A stretch of DNA of 64,000 nt from the NCBI GenBank assembly GCA_045542335.1, contig JAZQKV010000049.1, forward strand, positions 3,020 through 67,019, given 5' to 3'. The notes under the pieces are model-generated. The model saw nothing but the letters and a program-made list of their open reading frames with translations. It searched no databases and was not told the origin of the DNA. Shown here one piece after another: positions 25,659 through 33,006 of the stretch. This DNA comes from CAKSUT01 sp045542335 (GTDB taxonomy: Bacteria; Bacillota; Clostridia; Oscillospirales; CAG-382). The translations under genes were made by a program, and so were the position numbers. The number at the start of each line of letters is the position of its first letter. The first letter of the stretch is position 1.

Positions 25659-26540
25659 ATGATACCCGTTTTAGTCAAGCTTTTGAAATGCACGTTGTGT
25701 GCTACTATGGCGGCGGCTTTTGCATATCAGGGAATGTTTTCGTATGCAAAAGCGGTTGATTCAGGGCAAGAGGTTGAACGCAGTGTCTGCGTATCTTCGC
25801 CGATATTTTCATGCTCAGATGGCGTTATCATTGATGGCACAACATTTTTGCCATTGAGAAAGGCGATGCAATTGATTTGCGAAAATTATTCGGTCGAATG
25901 GAATAATACGGACAAGACGGCGGTGGTGATTTGGAATGACGGCGAGGGCGGAGATAAAAATATGCTGAGAATTTCCGCAGGAAAGGATTATTTTGTAGTT
26001 GGTGAACGGTATGTTCCCCTCGGAAAAACATCGTTTATTAAGGACAACTCTCTTTATGTCCCTTTGAGAAAATTCGCTGCTGCGCTTGGGGGAAACATTA
26101 TCTGGGATGCGGAAGCTTTCACGGCGCAGATTGTGCTTTCGGATGAGGATTTAATTGGAGATGCATATAATTCAGAAGACCTATATTGGCTTTCACGCAT
26201 AATTTCCGCAGAGAGCAGGGGAGAACCGTTTGAGGGGCAAGTGGCTGTTGGAAATGTGATTCTCGCCCGTGTTCGCTCGGAGGATTTTCCGGATAACATT
26301 CATGACGTGATTTTTGATGCTGTGCCTGTTATTCAGTTTACACCTGTGGAGAACAAGACGGTTTTTGACGAGCCACAGGAATCCTGCATTGCGGCGGCAA
26401 AGCTTTGTCTTGAGGGATATGAGCTTGAAAGCGTGAGGGATTGTCTTTATTTTCAGAATCCGGATACAACTCGTTCAAGCTGGGTTGCAGAAAACAGGGA
26501 GCTTGCAGTAAAAATCGGTGCGCACGCCTTTTATTATTAA
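25659..26540 (+). CDS. Exported cell wall hydrolase (SleB-like) with copper amine oxidase-type N-domain
   Basis: This 293-residue protein has a hydrophobic N-terminal signal (MIPVLVKLLKCTLCATMAAA and on). Two Cu_amine_oxidN1-like units follow, each ending in a FLPLRKA or YVPLRKFAAALGG motif. From about residue 168 there is a Hydrolase_2/SleB domain beginning LYWLSRIISAESRGEP, which contains the probable catalytic Glu, followed by FEGQVAVGNVILARV. Members cut peptidoglycan in spore cortex or vegetative wall. AAAGGAGGAATTGAA sets the ATG at 25659. Divergence from a BlaI-type repressor suggests repression until wall or beta-lactam stress. Confidence 0.88.
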   Translation: MIPVLVKLLKCTLCATMAAAFAYQGMFSYAKAVDSGQEVERSVCVSSPIFSCSDGVIIDGTTFLPLRKAMQLICENYSVEWNNTDKTAVVIWNDGEGGDKNMLRISAGKDYFVVGERYVPLGKTSFIKDNSLYVPLRKFAAALGGNIIWDAEAFTAQIVLSDEDLIGDAYNSEDLYWLSRIISAESRGEPFEGQVAVGNVILARVRSEDFPDNIHDVIFDAVPVIQFTPVENKTVFDEPQESCIAAAKLCLEGYELESVRDCLYFQNPDTTRSSWVAENRELAVKIGAHAFYY

Positions 26541-26602
26541 GCTACAGCAAAAATGAAAGTAGGAAGGCTTTTTGCGGAATTTGTAAACTTTTTACTTTTC
26601 CC

Positions 26603-26631
26603 TTGACAAATGCAAAAGTTGATGATATAAT
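26603..26631 (+). promoter_or_regulatory. Promoter of rplS
   Basis: TTGACA (26603-26608), 17 bp and TATAAT (26626-26631), a perfect match. It gives a leader of about 95 nt. Confidence 0.85.
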
Positions 26632-26637
26632 ACTCAT

Positions 26638-26731
26638 GTTATTGTGCCGATATGGCGGTGCAATGAAGAAATATATGGATATTCCTCTGCAGCTGCTGCA
26701 TGAATGTCCGAAAATTAAGGAGGAAAAGCAC
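26638..26731 (+). ncRNA. Candidate L19 leader RNA
   Basis: The rplS leader is about 94 nt and contains short self-complementary segments (GTGCCGATATGGCGGTGC, and CTGCAGCTGCTGCA). Autoregulatory L19 leaders are known in Firmicutes. I could not align this one to the family, so the call rests on position and local pairing. Confidence 0.35.
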
Positions 26732-27076
26732 ATGAACAACATTGTTAATGCTTTTGCAAGTGAGCAGCTCAAAACAGAGGTTCCCGCATTCAACGTTGGT
26801 GATACCGTTAAGGTTCACAACAGAATCAAGGAAGGCCAGAGAGAAAGAATTCAGCTTTTCGAAGGAACCGTAATCGCTAAGAAGAACGGCGGTATTTCCG
26901 AAACCTTCACAGTAAGACGTGTGGCATATGGCTGCGGCGTTGAAAAGACATTCCCTCTTCACTCCCCCAACGTAGTTAAGGTTGAGGTTGTAAGACGTGG
27001 TATCGTTAGAAGATCCAAGCTCTTCTATCTCAGAGACCGTGTTGGTAAGAGCGCAAAGGTTAAGGAAAAGATCTAA
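26732..27076 (+). CDS. rplS: 50S ribosomal protein L19
   Basis: This 114-residue ribosomal protein sits at the 30S-50S interface. The sequence matches L19 throughout: FNVGDTVKVHNRIKEG near residues 20-35, RIQLFEGTVIAKKNGG, TFTVRRVAYGCGVEKTFP and VRRGIVRRSKLFYLRDRVGK. AAGGAGGAAAAGCAC sets the ATG; the frame is open upstream but overlaps the preceding gene. Its usual partners rpsP, rimM and trmD are absent, and lepB-rbgA-rnhB lies 15 kb away, so the ancestral cluster has been split. It has its own promoter and terminator. Confidence 0.97.
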   Translation: MNNIVNAFASEQLKTEVPAFNVGDTVKVHNRIKEGQRERIQLFEGTVIAKKNGGISETFTVRRVAYGCGVEKTFPLHSPNVVKVEVVRRGIVRRSKLFYLRDRVGKSAKVKEKI

Positions 27077-27099
27077 TCAGTTTGCGATTAAACGAATTA

Positions 27100-27127
27100 G
27101 CCGGTACCGAAAGGTATCGGCTTTTTT
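27100..27127 (+). terminator. Terminator of rplS
   Basis: A 9-bp stem (GCCGGTACC with GGTATCGGC) capped by a GAAA tetraloop runs into six T. Confidence 0.92.
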
Positions 27128-27182
27128 CGTTGCATTGATATTCGCTAATACAGGGTATAATCATACTAAAGGGCGGTGATAT

Positions 27183-27477
27183 ATGTATGACATCTATGTA
27201 TTGAGATACGGTTATGAGGAGTGTGCATGCGATAAAAGCCCTGTGCGGCTTCGGTTGGGTATGAGGATGTTCTCTTCAGTTTCAAAGTTTTTTAAAAAGC
27301 ATACAGGGGATTCATCATCGGAATTAAAAGCGAAAGTGTCTTGAATGTGAGCTTTATCCACTTGTGTGAGCGTTGAAGTCGGAAAGAAAAAGGTTTAAAG
27401 TCAATAAGACGGACTTTGAGATTTATGAAAAAAGTGTCATTGGACACATGATGTTCACAAAACGCCGAATCAAATGA
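27183..27477 (+). pseudogene. Small unrecognised gene, probably frameshifted
   Basis: The ATG at 27183 follows GGGCGGTGAT, nearly the full anti-Shine-Dalgarno complement. It opens 71 codons ending at TAA 27396-27398, with protein start MYDIYVLRYGYEECACDKSP. Near the stop the sequence reads AAAGAAAAAGG. Removing one A there would join the frame to a second open stretch encoding FKVNKTDFEIYEKSVIGHMM and ending at 27477, giving a continuous protein of about 97 residues. I do not recognise either part. The downstream segment has coding-like composition, so a recent frameshift, a sequencing error in the A-run or programmed slippage are all possible. A TATAAT at 27156-27161 lies upstream, but with only a 15-bp spacer to TTGATA. 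Confidence 0.4.
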
Positions 27478-27526
27478 TTTTTCTTTTAAAAAACCAAAAA
27501 AATCGCAATTTTTTTTGAAAAACCCC

Positions 27527-27555
27527 TTGACAAATTGCAATCTTTCTGCTATAAT
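27527..27555 (+). promoter_or_regulatory. Promoter of the tRNA-Leu gene
   Basis: TTGACA (27527-27532), 17 bp and TATAAT (27550-27555) with TGC upstream of the -10. Confidence 0.9.
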
Positions 27556-27596
27556 ATAACACGTTGCAGGGAACGAGAGTTTCCTCGGCGCGATAT

Positions 27597-27681
27597 GCGG
27601 CTGTGGCGGAACTGGCAGACGCGCACGTTTGAGGGGCGTGTGGATCACTCCGTATGGGTTCAAGTCCCATCAGCCGCACCA
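27597..27681 (+). tRNA. tRNA-Leu (anticodon GAG)
   Basis: The acceptor stem is GCGGCTG paired with CAGCCGC, followed by A and an encoded CCA. The D-arm reads TGGCGGAACTGGCAGACGC as in leucine tRNAs. The anticodon stem CACGT/GCGTG holds the loop TTGAGGG, so positions 34-36 are GAG, reading CUC and CUU. A long variable arm and a TTCAAGT T-loop follow. Total length is 85 nt, as expected for a class II tRNA. It is a single gene with its own promoter and terminator. Confidence 0.96.
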
Positions 27682-27684
27682 AAA

Positions 27685-27711
27685 AGGACAGATGTTGAAT
27701 CTGTCCTTTTT
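27685..27711 (+). terminator. Terminator of the tRNA-Leu gene
   Basis: AGGACAGAT pairs with ATCTGTCCT around GTTGA and runs into TTTT. It begins a few bases after CCA. Confidence 0.9.
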
Positions 27712-27838
27712 CTTTTGCCCGAAAGCCTGAAATGCGCAAAAATGCAAATATAAGCCGTCGTTTTTAGCGTTAATGCTTTGTGAAAGTAGTAATCAGTTGT
27801 GCGAACATGACAAAAAATGTAACAATTTTTTGTATATC

Positions 27839-27867
27839 TTGACAAATCGGGAACGATATGGTATAAT
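27839..27867 (+). promoter_or_regulatory. Promoter of the HPr-like gene
   Basis: TTGACA (27839-27844), 17 bp and TATAAT (27862-27867) with TGG upstream of the -10. Confidence 0.85.
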
Positions 27868-27935
27868 GACAACGCAGACAAAAGAATTGCCTGCGAAAAT
27901 ATTTGAAAAATTGTCATAGAGAAAGGATGATATAC

Positions 27936-28166
27936 ATGACAACAATTACAATTAAGCTTTCCACCATCAACGACGTAAGAACATTTGTAAACACAGTAAC
28001 CGCATTTGATTGCGAAGCAGACCTCAAGTCAGGAAGATATGTGGTTGATGCCAAGTCCATCATGGGCATTTTCAGCCTTGATCTTGTATCTCCCATTGAA
28101 ATGACTATTCACTCTGACGATTGCGAGAACCTCGTTAAAAAGCTTGATGCATTCATTGTTAAATAA
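27936..28166 (+). CDS. HPr-family protein lacking the catalytic histidine (Crh-like)
   Basis: This 76-residue protein has the HPr fold. The regulatory segment VDAKSIMGIFSLDL is well preserved, with Ser41 matching HPr Ser46, the target of HPr kinase. The active-site segment that normally reads GLHARPA is here TINDVRTF, so the phosphate-accepting His is replaced by Asp and only the Arg remains. It therefore cannot carry phosphate from enzyme I. It more probably acts as a Crh-like regulator in catabolite control, if it is phosphorylated on Ser41. GAGAAAGGATGATATAC sets the ATG at 27936. It is monocistronic with a strong promoter and terminator. Confidence 0.85.
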   Translation: MTTITIKLSTINDVRTFVNTVTAFDCEADLKSGRYVVDAKSIMGIFSLDLVSPIEMTIHSDDCENLVKKLDAFIVK

Positions 28167-28185
28167 TTTCCCCCAAAAAAGAGCA

Positions 28186-28219
28186 AGCGGAAGTGGATTT
28201 TGCCACTTCCGCTTTTTTT
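28186..28219 (+). terminator. Terminator of the HPr-like gene
   Basis: AGCGGAAGTGG pairs perfectly with CCACTTCCGCT around 6 nt and runs into a T-run. Confidence 0.92.
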
Positions 28220-28269
28220 GTGTTACTTTGTTTTTGATTTACAAATAAGGTCTAAAACGTTAACGCAAA

Positions 28270-29640
28270 TTATTCGCAAATTGTGAATTCTATAAAATAT
28301 GTGTCGTAAAGTTTTGCATCGAAATAGAGGCTGAATTTTTCGGACGAAAAATATTCTTCTCTTATAAGCTCGAATGTTTTGTCGGCGTTTGTGAGATATA
28401 TTTCTGCCTTTACTGTTTTGCCCGGAAAAGGATTGGATATGTCAAATTTAAGGAGCTTTTGGGGTTCTGCAACTGCTATGTCTTTATGCCAACCGTCGTC
28501 GTTGTCATTGAAATAAGTGCACATCACACCAGCTCGGTCGCTTCCCTTTGCGGCACAGATGTAGACATTGTTTTCACCGCATGGCGTACTAACGTATTCG
28601 CCCATTTTGGCAAGTCTGTCGAACATCACAAAATCGTAGTACGACTTCGTCGGTTCAAACGCACGGCCTGCAAACAAGCCGTTCCATACGGTGGGACGAG
28701 CATCGTAGTACATGAGCATATCAAGGGGATTTGCCTGTGCGGCACACAATACACTCGCCACAAAGGATGCACCTTTTTCGTTGTGCATGGTCTTATAGGA
28801 ATATTCAATGTCATTGCCTCTCCAGCCTCTTACATAGTTCCACTCGTTAAGAATGGTGGGGGTGCCGGAAAGTCCTGCGAGCTCAAGCTCGCTCTGCGCT
28901 TTGTTTATCACCCAGACAATATCCTCGGTTTTCTTTCCGTACCAATGGTAGGAGTAAAAATCAAAAGGAATATTTCTCTCCTTTACAGCTTTGAGAAAGT
29001 TTCTCTTGAAATCTGTGGGCGAGGGGCTGGTAAAAGCAGGACCGCCGATGATGAGCTCGGGAAAACGTCCTTTGAGGTGCTTTGCGACAACCTCATAAAA
29101 GTCTATAAACTGTTCCTCTGTACCTTGCCAACAAGGATTTGAACCGTCTGCGTTTTTACACTCGGGTTCGTTCCATATTTCCCAATACTTGATTCCGAGG
29201 TTGAATCCGTTAGCCCAGCCTTCGTTGTAATGCATGATTATGTGTTCGCAGATTCTTGCCCACTTTGCAAAATCCTTTGGTACTCTTGTACCATATTTAT
29301 AATAATGCTCAATGGATGCACCGAGTCTGTAAAACACCTGTGTGCCTGCAGCAACGATGGTGTTGAGGTATTCGTCTGTGGGTTCAAAAATATAGTTTGC
29401 AGGATTGTTTTCATCCGCATCAAAGTTTTTGAAAATACGGTGTACGTCAACTGTGTGCTCTCCGCCGTAGGGATCATAGAAAGATGCATCATGGTTTCTT
29501 GCAAAGGGGAAATTTGCAGCTTTGTAGGCTTCGAAGTTGTTCGCTCCGCTTCTCATATTGCCGCCGGGACCGTTGTTAACAGCGTTCATAGGCTTTATTT
29601 TTCCGGATGTTTTTGAGAAATCAAGGACAATGTTTTTCAT
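28270..29640 (-). CDS. Glycoside hydrolase family 39 enzyme (beta-xylosidase-like)
   Basis: This 456-residue cytosolic enzyme has a GH39 TIM barrel. The acid/base Glu158 lies in YWEIWNEPEC and the nucleophile Glu266 in TILNEWNYV. The substrate-side motif YSYHWYG lies between them. FYRLGASIEHY in the early barrel is typical, and a C-terminal beta-sandwich follows. Members split beta-xylosides or iduronides; the precise substrate is not readable here. It has no signal peptide. GGAGGAAATATAAC precedes the ATG. It has its own promoter and follows the LtaS-like gene on the same strand. Confidence 0.9.
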   Translation of the reverse strand: MKNIVLDFSKTSGKIKPMNAVNNGPGGNMRSGANNFEAYKAANFPFARNHDASFYDPYGGEHTVDVHRIFKNFDADENNPANYIFEPTDEYLNTIVAAGTQVFYRLGASIEHYYKYGTRVPKDFAKWARICEHIIMHYNEGWANGFNLGIKYWEIWNEPECKNADGSNPCWQGTEEQFIDFYEVVAKHLKGRFPELIIGGPAFTSPSPTDFKRNFLKAVKERNIPFDFYSYHWYGKKTEDIVWVINKAQSELELAGLSGTPTILNEWNYVRGWRGNDIEYSYKTMHNEKGASFVASVLCAAQANPLDMLMYYDARPTVWNGLFAGRAFEPTKSYYDFVMFDRLAKMGEYVSTPCGENNVYICAAKGSDRAGVMCTYFNDNDDGWHKDIAVAEPQKLLKFDISNPFPGKTVKAEIYLTNADKTFELIREEYFSSEKFSLYFDAKLYDTYFIEFTICE

Positions 29641-29690
29641 GTTATATTTCCTCCATGTTGGTCTGGAACGGAAGTTTTTCCATCAATTAC

Positions 29691-29718
29691 ATTATACACA
29701 ATAGTTGAAAAAAGTCAA
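29691..29718 (-). promoter_or_regulatory. Promoter of the GH39 gene
   Basis: On the minus strand TTGACT (29713-29718), 16 bp and TATAAT (29691-29696), about 50 nt before the ATG. Confidence 0.65.
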
Positions 29719-29781
29719 GTACCGGGACAACGAAAAATTTTCGTAACGCATAGTTTTATGTGTGTTGTGCATGGTATAAGT

Positions 29782-29810
29782 AAAGAGAGCCTTTTTATAA
29801 GGCTCTCTTT
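29782..29810 (-). terminator. Terminator of the LtaS-like gene
   Basis: AAAGAGAGCC pairs perfectly with GGCTCTCTTT around 9 nt, 10 nt beyond the stop codon. A T-rich stretch follows on the minus strand. Confidence 0.75.
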
Positions 29811-29819
29811 CAGATTTAT

Positions 29820-31793
29820 TTACTGAAACATTACAGGATCCGAGGTGCCGAGGACGTCGCCACCGTTGGTTTCCTGACAAACCGTGATAACATCACCCGG
29901 CTTTATGTCTGTCGCTTCATCGGTTACAATATGTGTTTCGCTGAAATATTTTGTAAAGCATTTTTTTCCGTTTACAAATATTACTGAATTGTAGGTTGAG
30001 TTTTCACAAATCACACTAAGACGTCCGTCTTCAAATGAAACCTCTTTGATTACAACAGGGTAAAGACCGATATTGAGTTCTGTGGGAGGGCGCTTGCGGT
30101 ATTCGGCAAAGCTTTCTCCGTAAAGAAGCTCATATTGAAGGATATTGAGCTTTGAACGGTATTCATTGCTGTCGGGGTTTTCCTGATTGAACTGCATTAT
30201 GTATCCGTTGTTTATTCCGACGGATTTCATAACCTCGCCGGCAAGTCTGTTTGCCAGGAGAACGCCGTCGGGGGCTTGAAAATCAAGGTCGAAGTTTGAA
30301 TACACAACATATTCTGTCTGATATGTTGTTATGGTGTTGAGCTTGGAGTCGCTGAGATTAAGCGCCGGGAGATGGTCGCCGTAAAACACAACAACTGTCT
30401 TTTCGTCGAATTGCTCGAGGGCGACGACAAGCTCGCCGACAAATTCATCCATCTCAAAAAGCTGATTTGCATAATACCTTGTTGCAAACGCCTGCTCGGA
30501 GCCATCATCGTTGGAAAGTGTGAGAGGCAGGTTAAAATCTTCGTCTGCTTTTGGGTAACCGCCGTGTCCCTGAACGGACACAGCAAAAACAAAATCCTTT
30601 TGGGGCGTTTGTTTCATGGATTCCATGATATACTTCGTGAGAACTCTGTCTTTTTCCCAGCCAACCGGGGTGTATTCAATGCCCTGCATATATTCCGACG
30701 GAATAAAGCGGTCGAAGCCGAGGTTTGCATAAACTTCATGCCTGTCGTAAAATGTACCCGTGTGATTGTGAAGTGCGGTTGAATAGTATCCGTATTCTTT
30801 AAGGTTGAAAGCGATGGATTCGCAAGTCCCTTTTTTCAAAACTGTTTCAAAGGGGATTTCTCCGCCGCTGAAATATGCAATTCTCATTCCGGAAAGAATT
30901 TCAAATTCTGTGTTTGCCGTCCCTCCGCCAAAAACGGGAACCTGAAGGAGTCCGTTCGGAAATCTTTCCTTTAATATTGTGAAATTTGGTGTTGCATCGC
31001 AATTGGCGGAGTATTCATCGTAATACTCCAAATCAAAGAATGATTCAAGCTGAACAAACACTATGTTGGGGAGTGAGCCGTCATCAACAACCTTTTCATT
31101 GCTGTCGATAAGACCGGCGAGGATTTCGTTGACAGCCTGTTTGCTGTGACCTGCGGGTTTTGTTATGCCTTTGCGGAAAACTGTACTGCAAAAACAATAC
31201 TCAAAGCCGTAATCATCATAGGCGGTGCTTATGTTGTTGAATTTTATGGCAAGGACACCTGTTGCATTTCCGACAATTGAAATCAATGTGAAAACTGTTG
31301 TGACAGCCGCAAGGGCGATGAGTTCCTTTTTATATTGCGGTTTTTCTTTTTTGATTTTATGGAAAAGGTATACCATTCCGATAACAAGTGCAACGCTGAC
31401 GGCGATTACGGCAACTATCTGGAAAAACGTGAGATAGCTTTTTGTGATTTCATAAGCTGACAAAAACATGATGAAATCCGAGGCGGTGAGGGGCGTTGGT
31501 CTTAAAAACTGAAGAATGGCATTTATAACTGCAAGTGTAAGCCAGATGACGCACACGAGTGTGTAGGCAAAAGCTCTCCTCTTGAAAAGACGAGCAACGC
31601 AAAGCATGAGGAAAACTATAAAGCAATTATAAATAAACGGAATAAAAGCCCCCATTACAAATCCAAAGAATGAAACAAAGGACCGTCTTGCGATAATTTC
31701 CACAACAACCGTGGTTACAAAGCCGAGCAACAGGCACATGACATATCCGCCGACGGTTGGATGCCTGTCAAAAAAACCTTTAATTCTCTGCAT
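29820..31793 (-). CDS. LTA synthase family sulfatase-fold phosphoglycerol transferase
   Basis: This 657-residue polytopic membrane protein starts with about five hydrophobic helices (residues 10-190) and has an extracellular sulfatase-fold domain. NIVFVQLESFFD holds the metal-binding Glu. FGGGTANTEFEILSG holds the catalytic Thr that carries glycerol phosphate. YGDHLPALN provides the Asp-His pair near residue 475, and FAVSVQGHGGYP the other conserved His. An extra beta-rich C-terminal domain of about 100 residues resembles a surface-binding module. Such enzymes polymerise or decorate lipoteichoic acid with phosphoglycerol, which supports a Gram-positive envelope. It has its own promoter. Confidence 0.9.
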   Translation of the reverse strand: MQRIKGFFDRHPTVGGYVMCLLLGFVTTVVVEIIARRSFVSFFGFVMGAFIPFIYNCFIVFLMLCVARLFKRRAFAYTLVCVIWLTLAVINAILQFLRPTPLTASDFIMFLSAYEITKSYLTFFQIVAVIAVSVALVIGMVYLFHKIKKEKPQYKKELIALAAVTTVFTLISIVGNATGVLAIKFNNISTAYDDYGFEYCFCSTVFRKGITKPAGHSKQAVNEILAGLIDSNEKVVDDGSLPNIVFVQLESFFDLEYYDEYSANCDATPNFTILKERFPNGLLQVPVFGGGTANTEFEILSGMRIAYFSGGEIPFETVLKKGTCESIAFNLKEYGYYSTALHNHTGTFYDRHEVYANLGFDRFIPSEYMQGIEYTPVGWEKDRVLTKYIMESMKQTPQKDFVFAVSVQGHGGYPKADEDFNLPLTLSNDDGSEQAFATRYYANQLFEMDEFVGELVVALEQFDEKTVVVFYGDHLPALNLSDSKLNTITTYQTEYVVYSNFDLDFQAPDGVLLANRLAGEVMKSVGINNGYIMQFNQENPDSNEYRSKLNILQYELLYGESFAEYRKRPPTELNIGLYPVVIKEVSFEDGRLSVICENSTYNSVIFVNGKKCFTKYFSETHIVTDEATDIKPGDVITVCQETNGGDVLGTSDPVMFQ

Positions 31794-31870
31794 AATATCT
31801 CCAATTGATAATCATTGTAAAGGTGTGATAAACTGTAAAATATGCCGGCAAACCTGTGCCGACAACAATT

Positions 31871-31899
31871 ATTATAGCACAATGCTTTTGAAAATGCAA
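31871..31899 (-). promoter_or_regulatory. Promoter of the LtaS-like gene
   Basis: On the minus strand TTGCAT (31894-31899), 17 bp and TATAAT (31871-31876) with TGC upstream of the -10. The rest of 31900-32049 holds only a weak hairpin with T-run near 32010-32029, probably the end of the AraC transcript. Confidence 0.65.
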
Positions 31900-32049
31900 G
31901 GGTTACAAGAAATTTTTCACTTTCCGGAAGGCTATAAATACCGCCAATTATATCAAGTTTAAGGAATATTTAAGCTTTGGGAAATAAAATGTCGGATTTT
32001 TGTATTACAAAAAGCAGATAAAGCTTTTCTGTTGTGTCGATACTTTCTG

Positions 32050-32883
32050 TTATAGTTTTCCTATCTGACGGAATTCCGTTGGGGAAATGCCGATTTTTTT
32101 CTTGAAGATACGGCTGAAATAGAGAGGGTCGCCATAACCGCAGAGCCTTGCAATTTCAGAGATGCTCTTTTCGTTTTGAAGAAGAAGCTGTTTTGCTTGT
32201 TCCATGCCTATGCTTAAAACAAACTGTCTTGGCGTTTGTCCTGTTGCTTCACGGAAGCGTTTTATAAGGCTGACCTCGGAAATTCCCATTTCGGCGCAAA
32301 GCACAGCGTTTGTCACGTTGTCTGCCGTATTCGCGGAGCAAATGCGTTCAAGGATTTTTTGCATTTCAGGGGAAAGAACTCCTTGCGGTTTAACTGTTCC
32401 CACAAAATCTGCAAGCAAGTTATTCTGGCGGATTGATGATTGTATAAGCACGTTTATGACATCTCTGCAGAAATGAGCAGTCATGCCGGACGGATCGGGG
32501 TTTTTGATGACAGTGTTGTTTCCTGCTCTTTTACAACTGTCGGCAATCCTTTGGGCATCATGGTTTGAAAGCGGAATCAATCCTTTGGTTGTGGCTGAAA
32601 AATCGCTTTTGAAACTTTTATCAAAGGAAAAACCAATCATAAAAAGTGACATGGTTTCAATGGCTCGTCGTCTGAAAACAGTGTTACCCGGGCAGACTAT
32701 GACATCTCCCGGCTTTGCAATCTGTTCTTTTGTTTTATCCATTGAAAAACAAAAAGCGCCTTCTGTTAGCACAAAAATTACATCAAAGTCATAGCTCTCT
32801 TGTTCAAATTCAAAACGCTTTTTTTCAGAAAATGAAGCAAACAGGTGTATTTGAGGACACAGTGTTGAAGAGTTTACATCCAT
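32050..32883 (-). CDS. AraC-family transcriptional regulator
   Basis: This 277-residue regulator has an N-terminal cupin-type sensing domain (about residues 15-100, with GDVIVCPGNTVFRRRA) and a C-terminal double helix-turn-helix (about 180-275). The second helix-turn-helix shows the family signature SEIARLCGYGDPLYFSRIFKK reduced to its core IARLCGYGDPLYFSRIFKK, then GISPTEFRQ. Such proteins usually activate sugar catabolism genes. It diverges from the FAD oxidoreductase gene at 33007 with overlapping promoters, so that gene is its likely target. AAGGAGTAATGTCAA precedes the ATG. Confidence 0.9.
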   Translation of the reverse strand: MDVNSSTLCPQIHLFASFSEKKRFEFEQESYDFDVIFVLTEGAFCFSMDKTKEQIAKPGDVIVCPGNTVFRRRAIETMSLFMIGFSFDKSFKSDFSATTKGLIPLSNHDAQRIADSCKRAGNNTVIKNPDPSGMTAHFCRDVINVLIQSSIRQNNLLADFVGTVKPQGVLSPEMQKILERICSANTADNVTNAVLCAEMGISEVSLIKRFREATGQTPRQFVLSIGMEQAKQLLLQNEKSISEIARLCGYGDPLYFSRIFKKKIGISPTEFRQIGKL

Positions 32884-32916
32884 TTGACATTACTCCTTAA
32901 GTTTTATCCATGTATT

Positions 32917-32945
32917 ATTATACTTTTTTGTATTGCAAATGACAA
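32917..32945 (-). promoter_or_regulatory. Promoter of the AraC regulator gene
   Basis: On the minus strand TTGTCA (32940-32945), 17 bp and TATAAT (32917-32922). It overlaps the -35 of the divergent promoter. Confidence 0.6.
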
Positions 32946-32961
32946 CGGTTTATTGTAAAAT
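32933..32961 (+). promoter_or_regulatory. Promoter of the FAD oxidoreductase gene
   Basis: TTGCAA (32933-32938), 17 bp and TAAAAT (32956-32961). Confidence 0.55.
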
Positions 32962-33006
32962 ATGAATGAACACAGAGAACAATCTGCGATGAAAGGAAGA
33001 AAAATA

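Noticed and set aside
27292..27663. 123-codon minus-strand open frame overlapping tRNA-Leu
   Set aside because: It runs through the tRNA gene and its promoter, so it is a chance frame.
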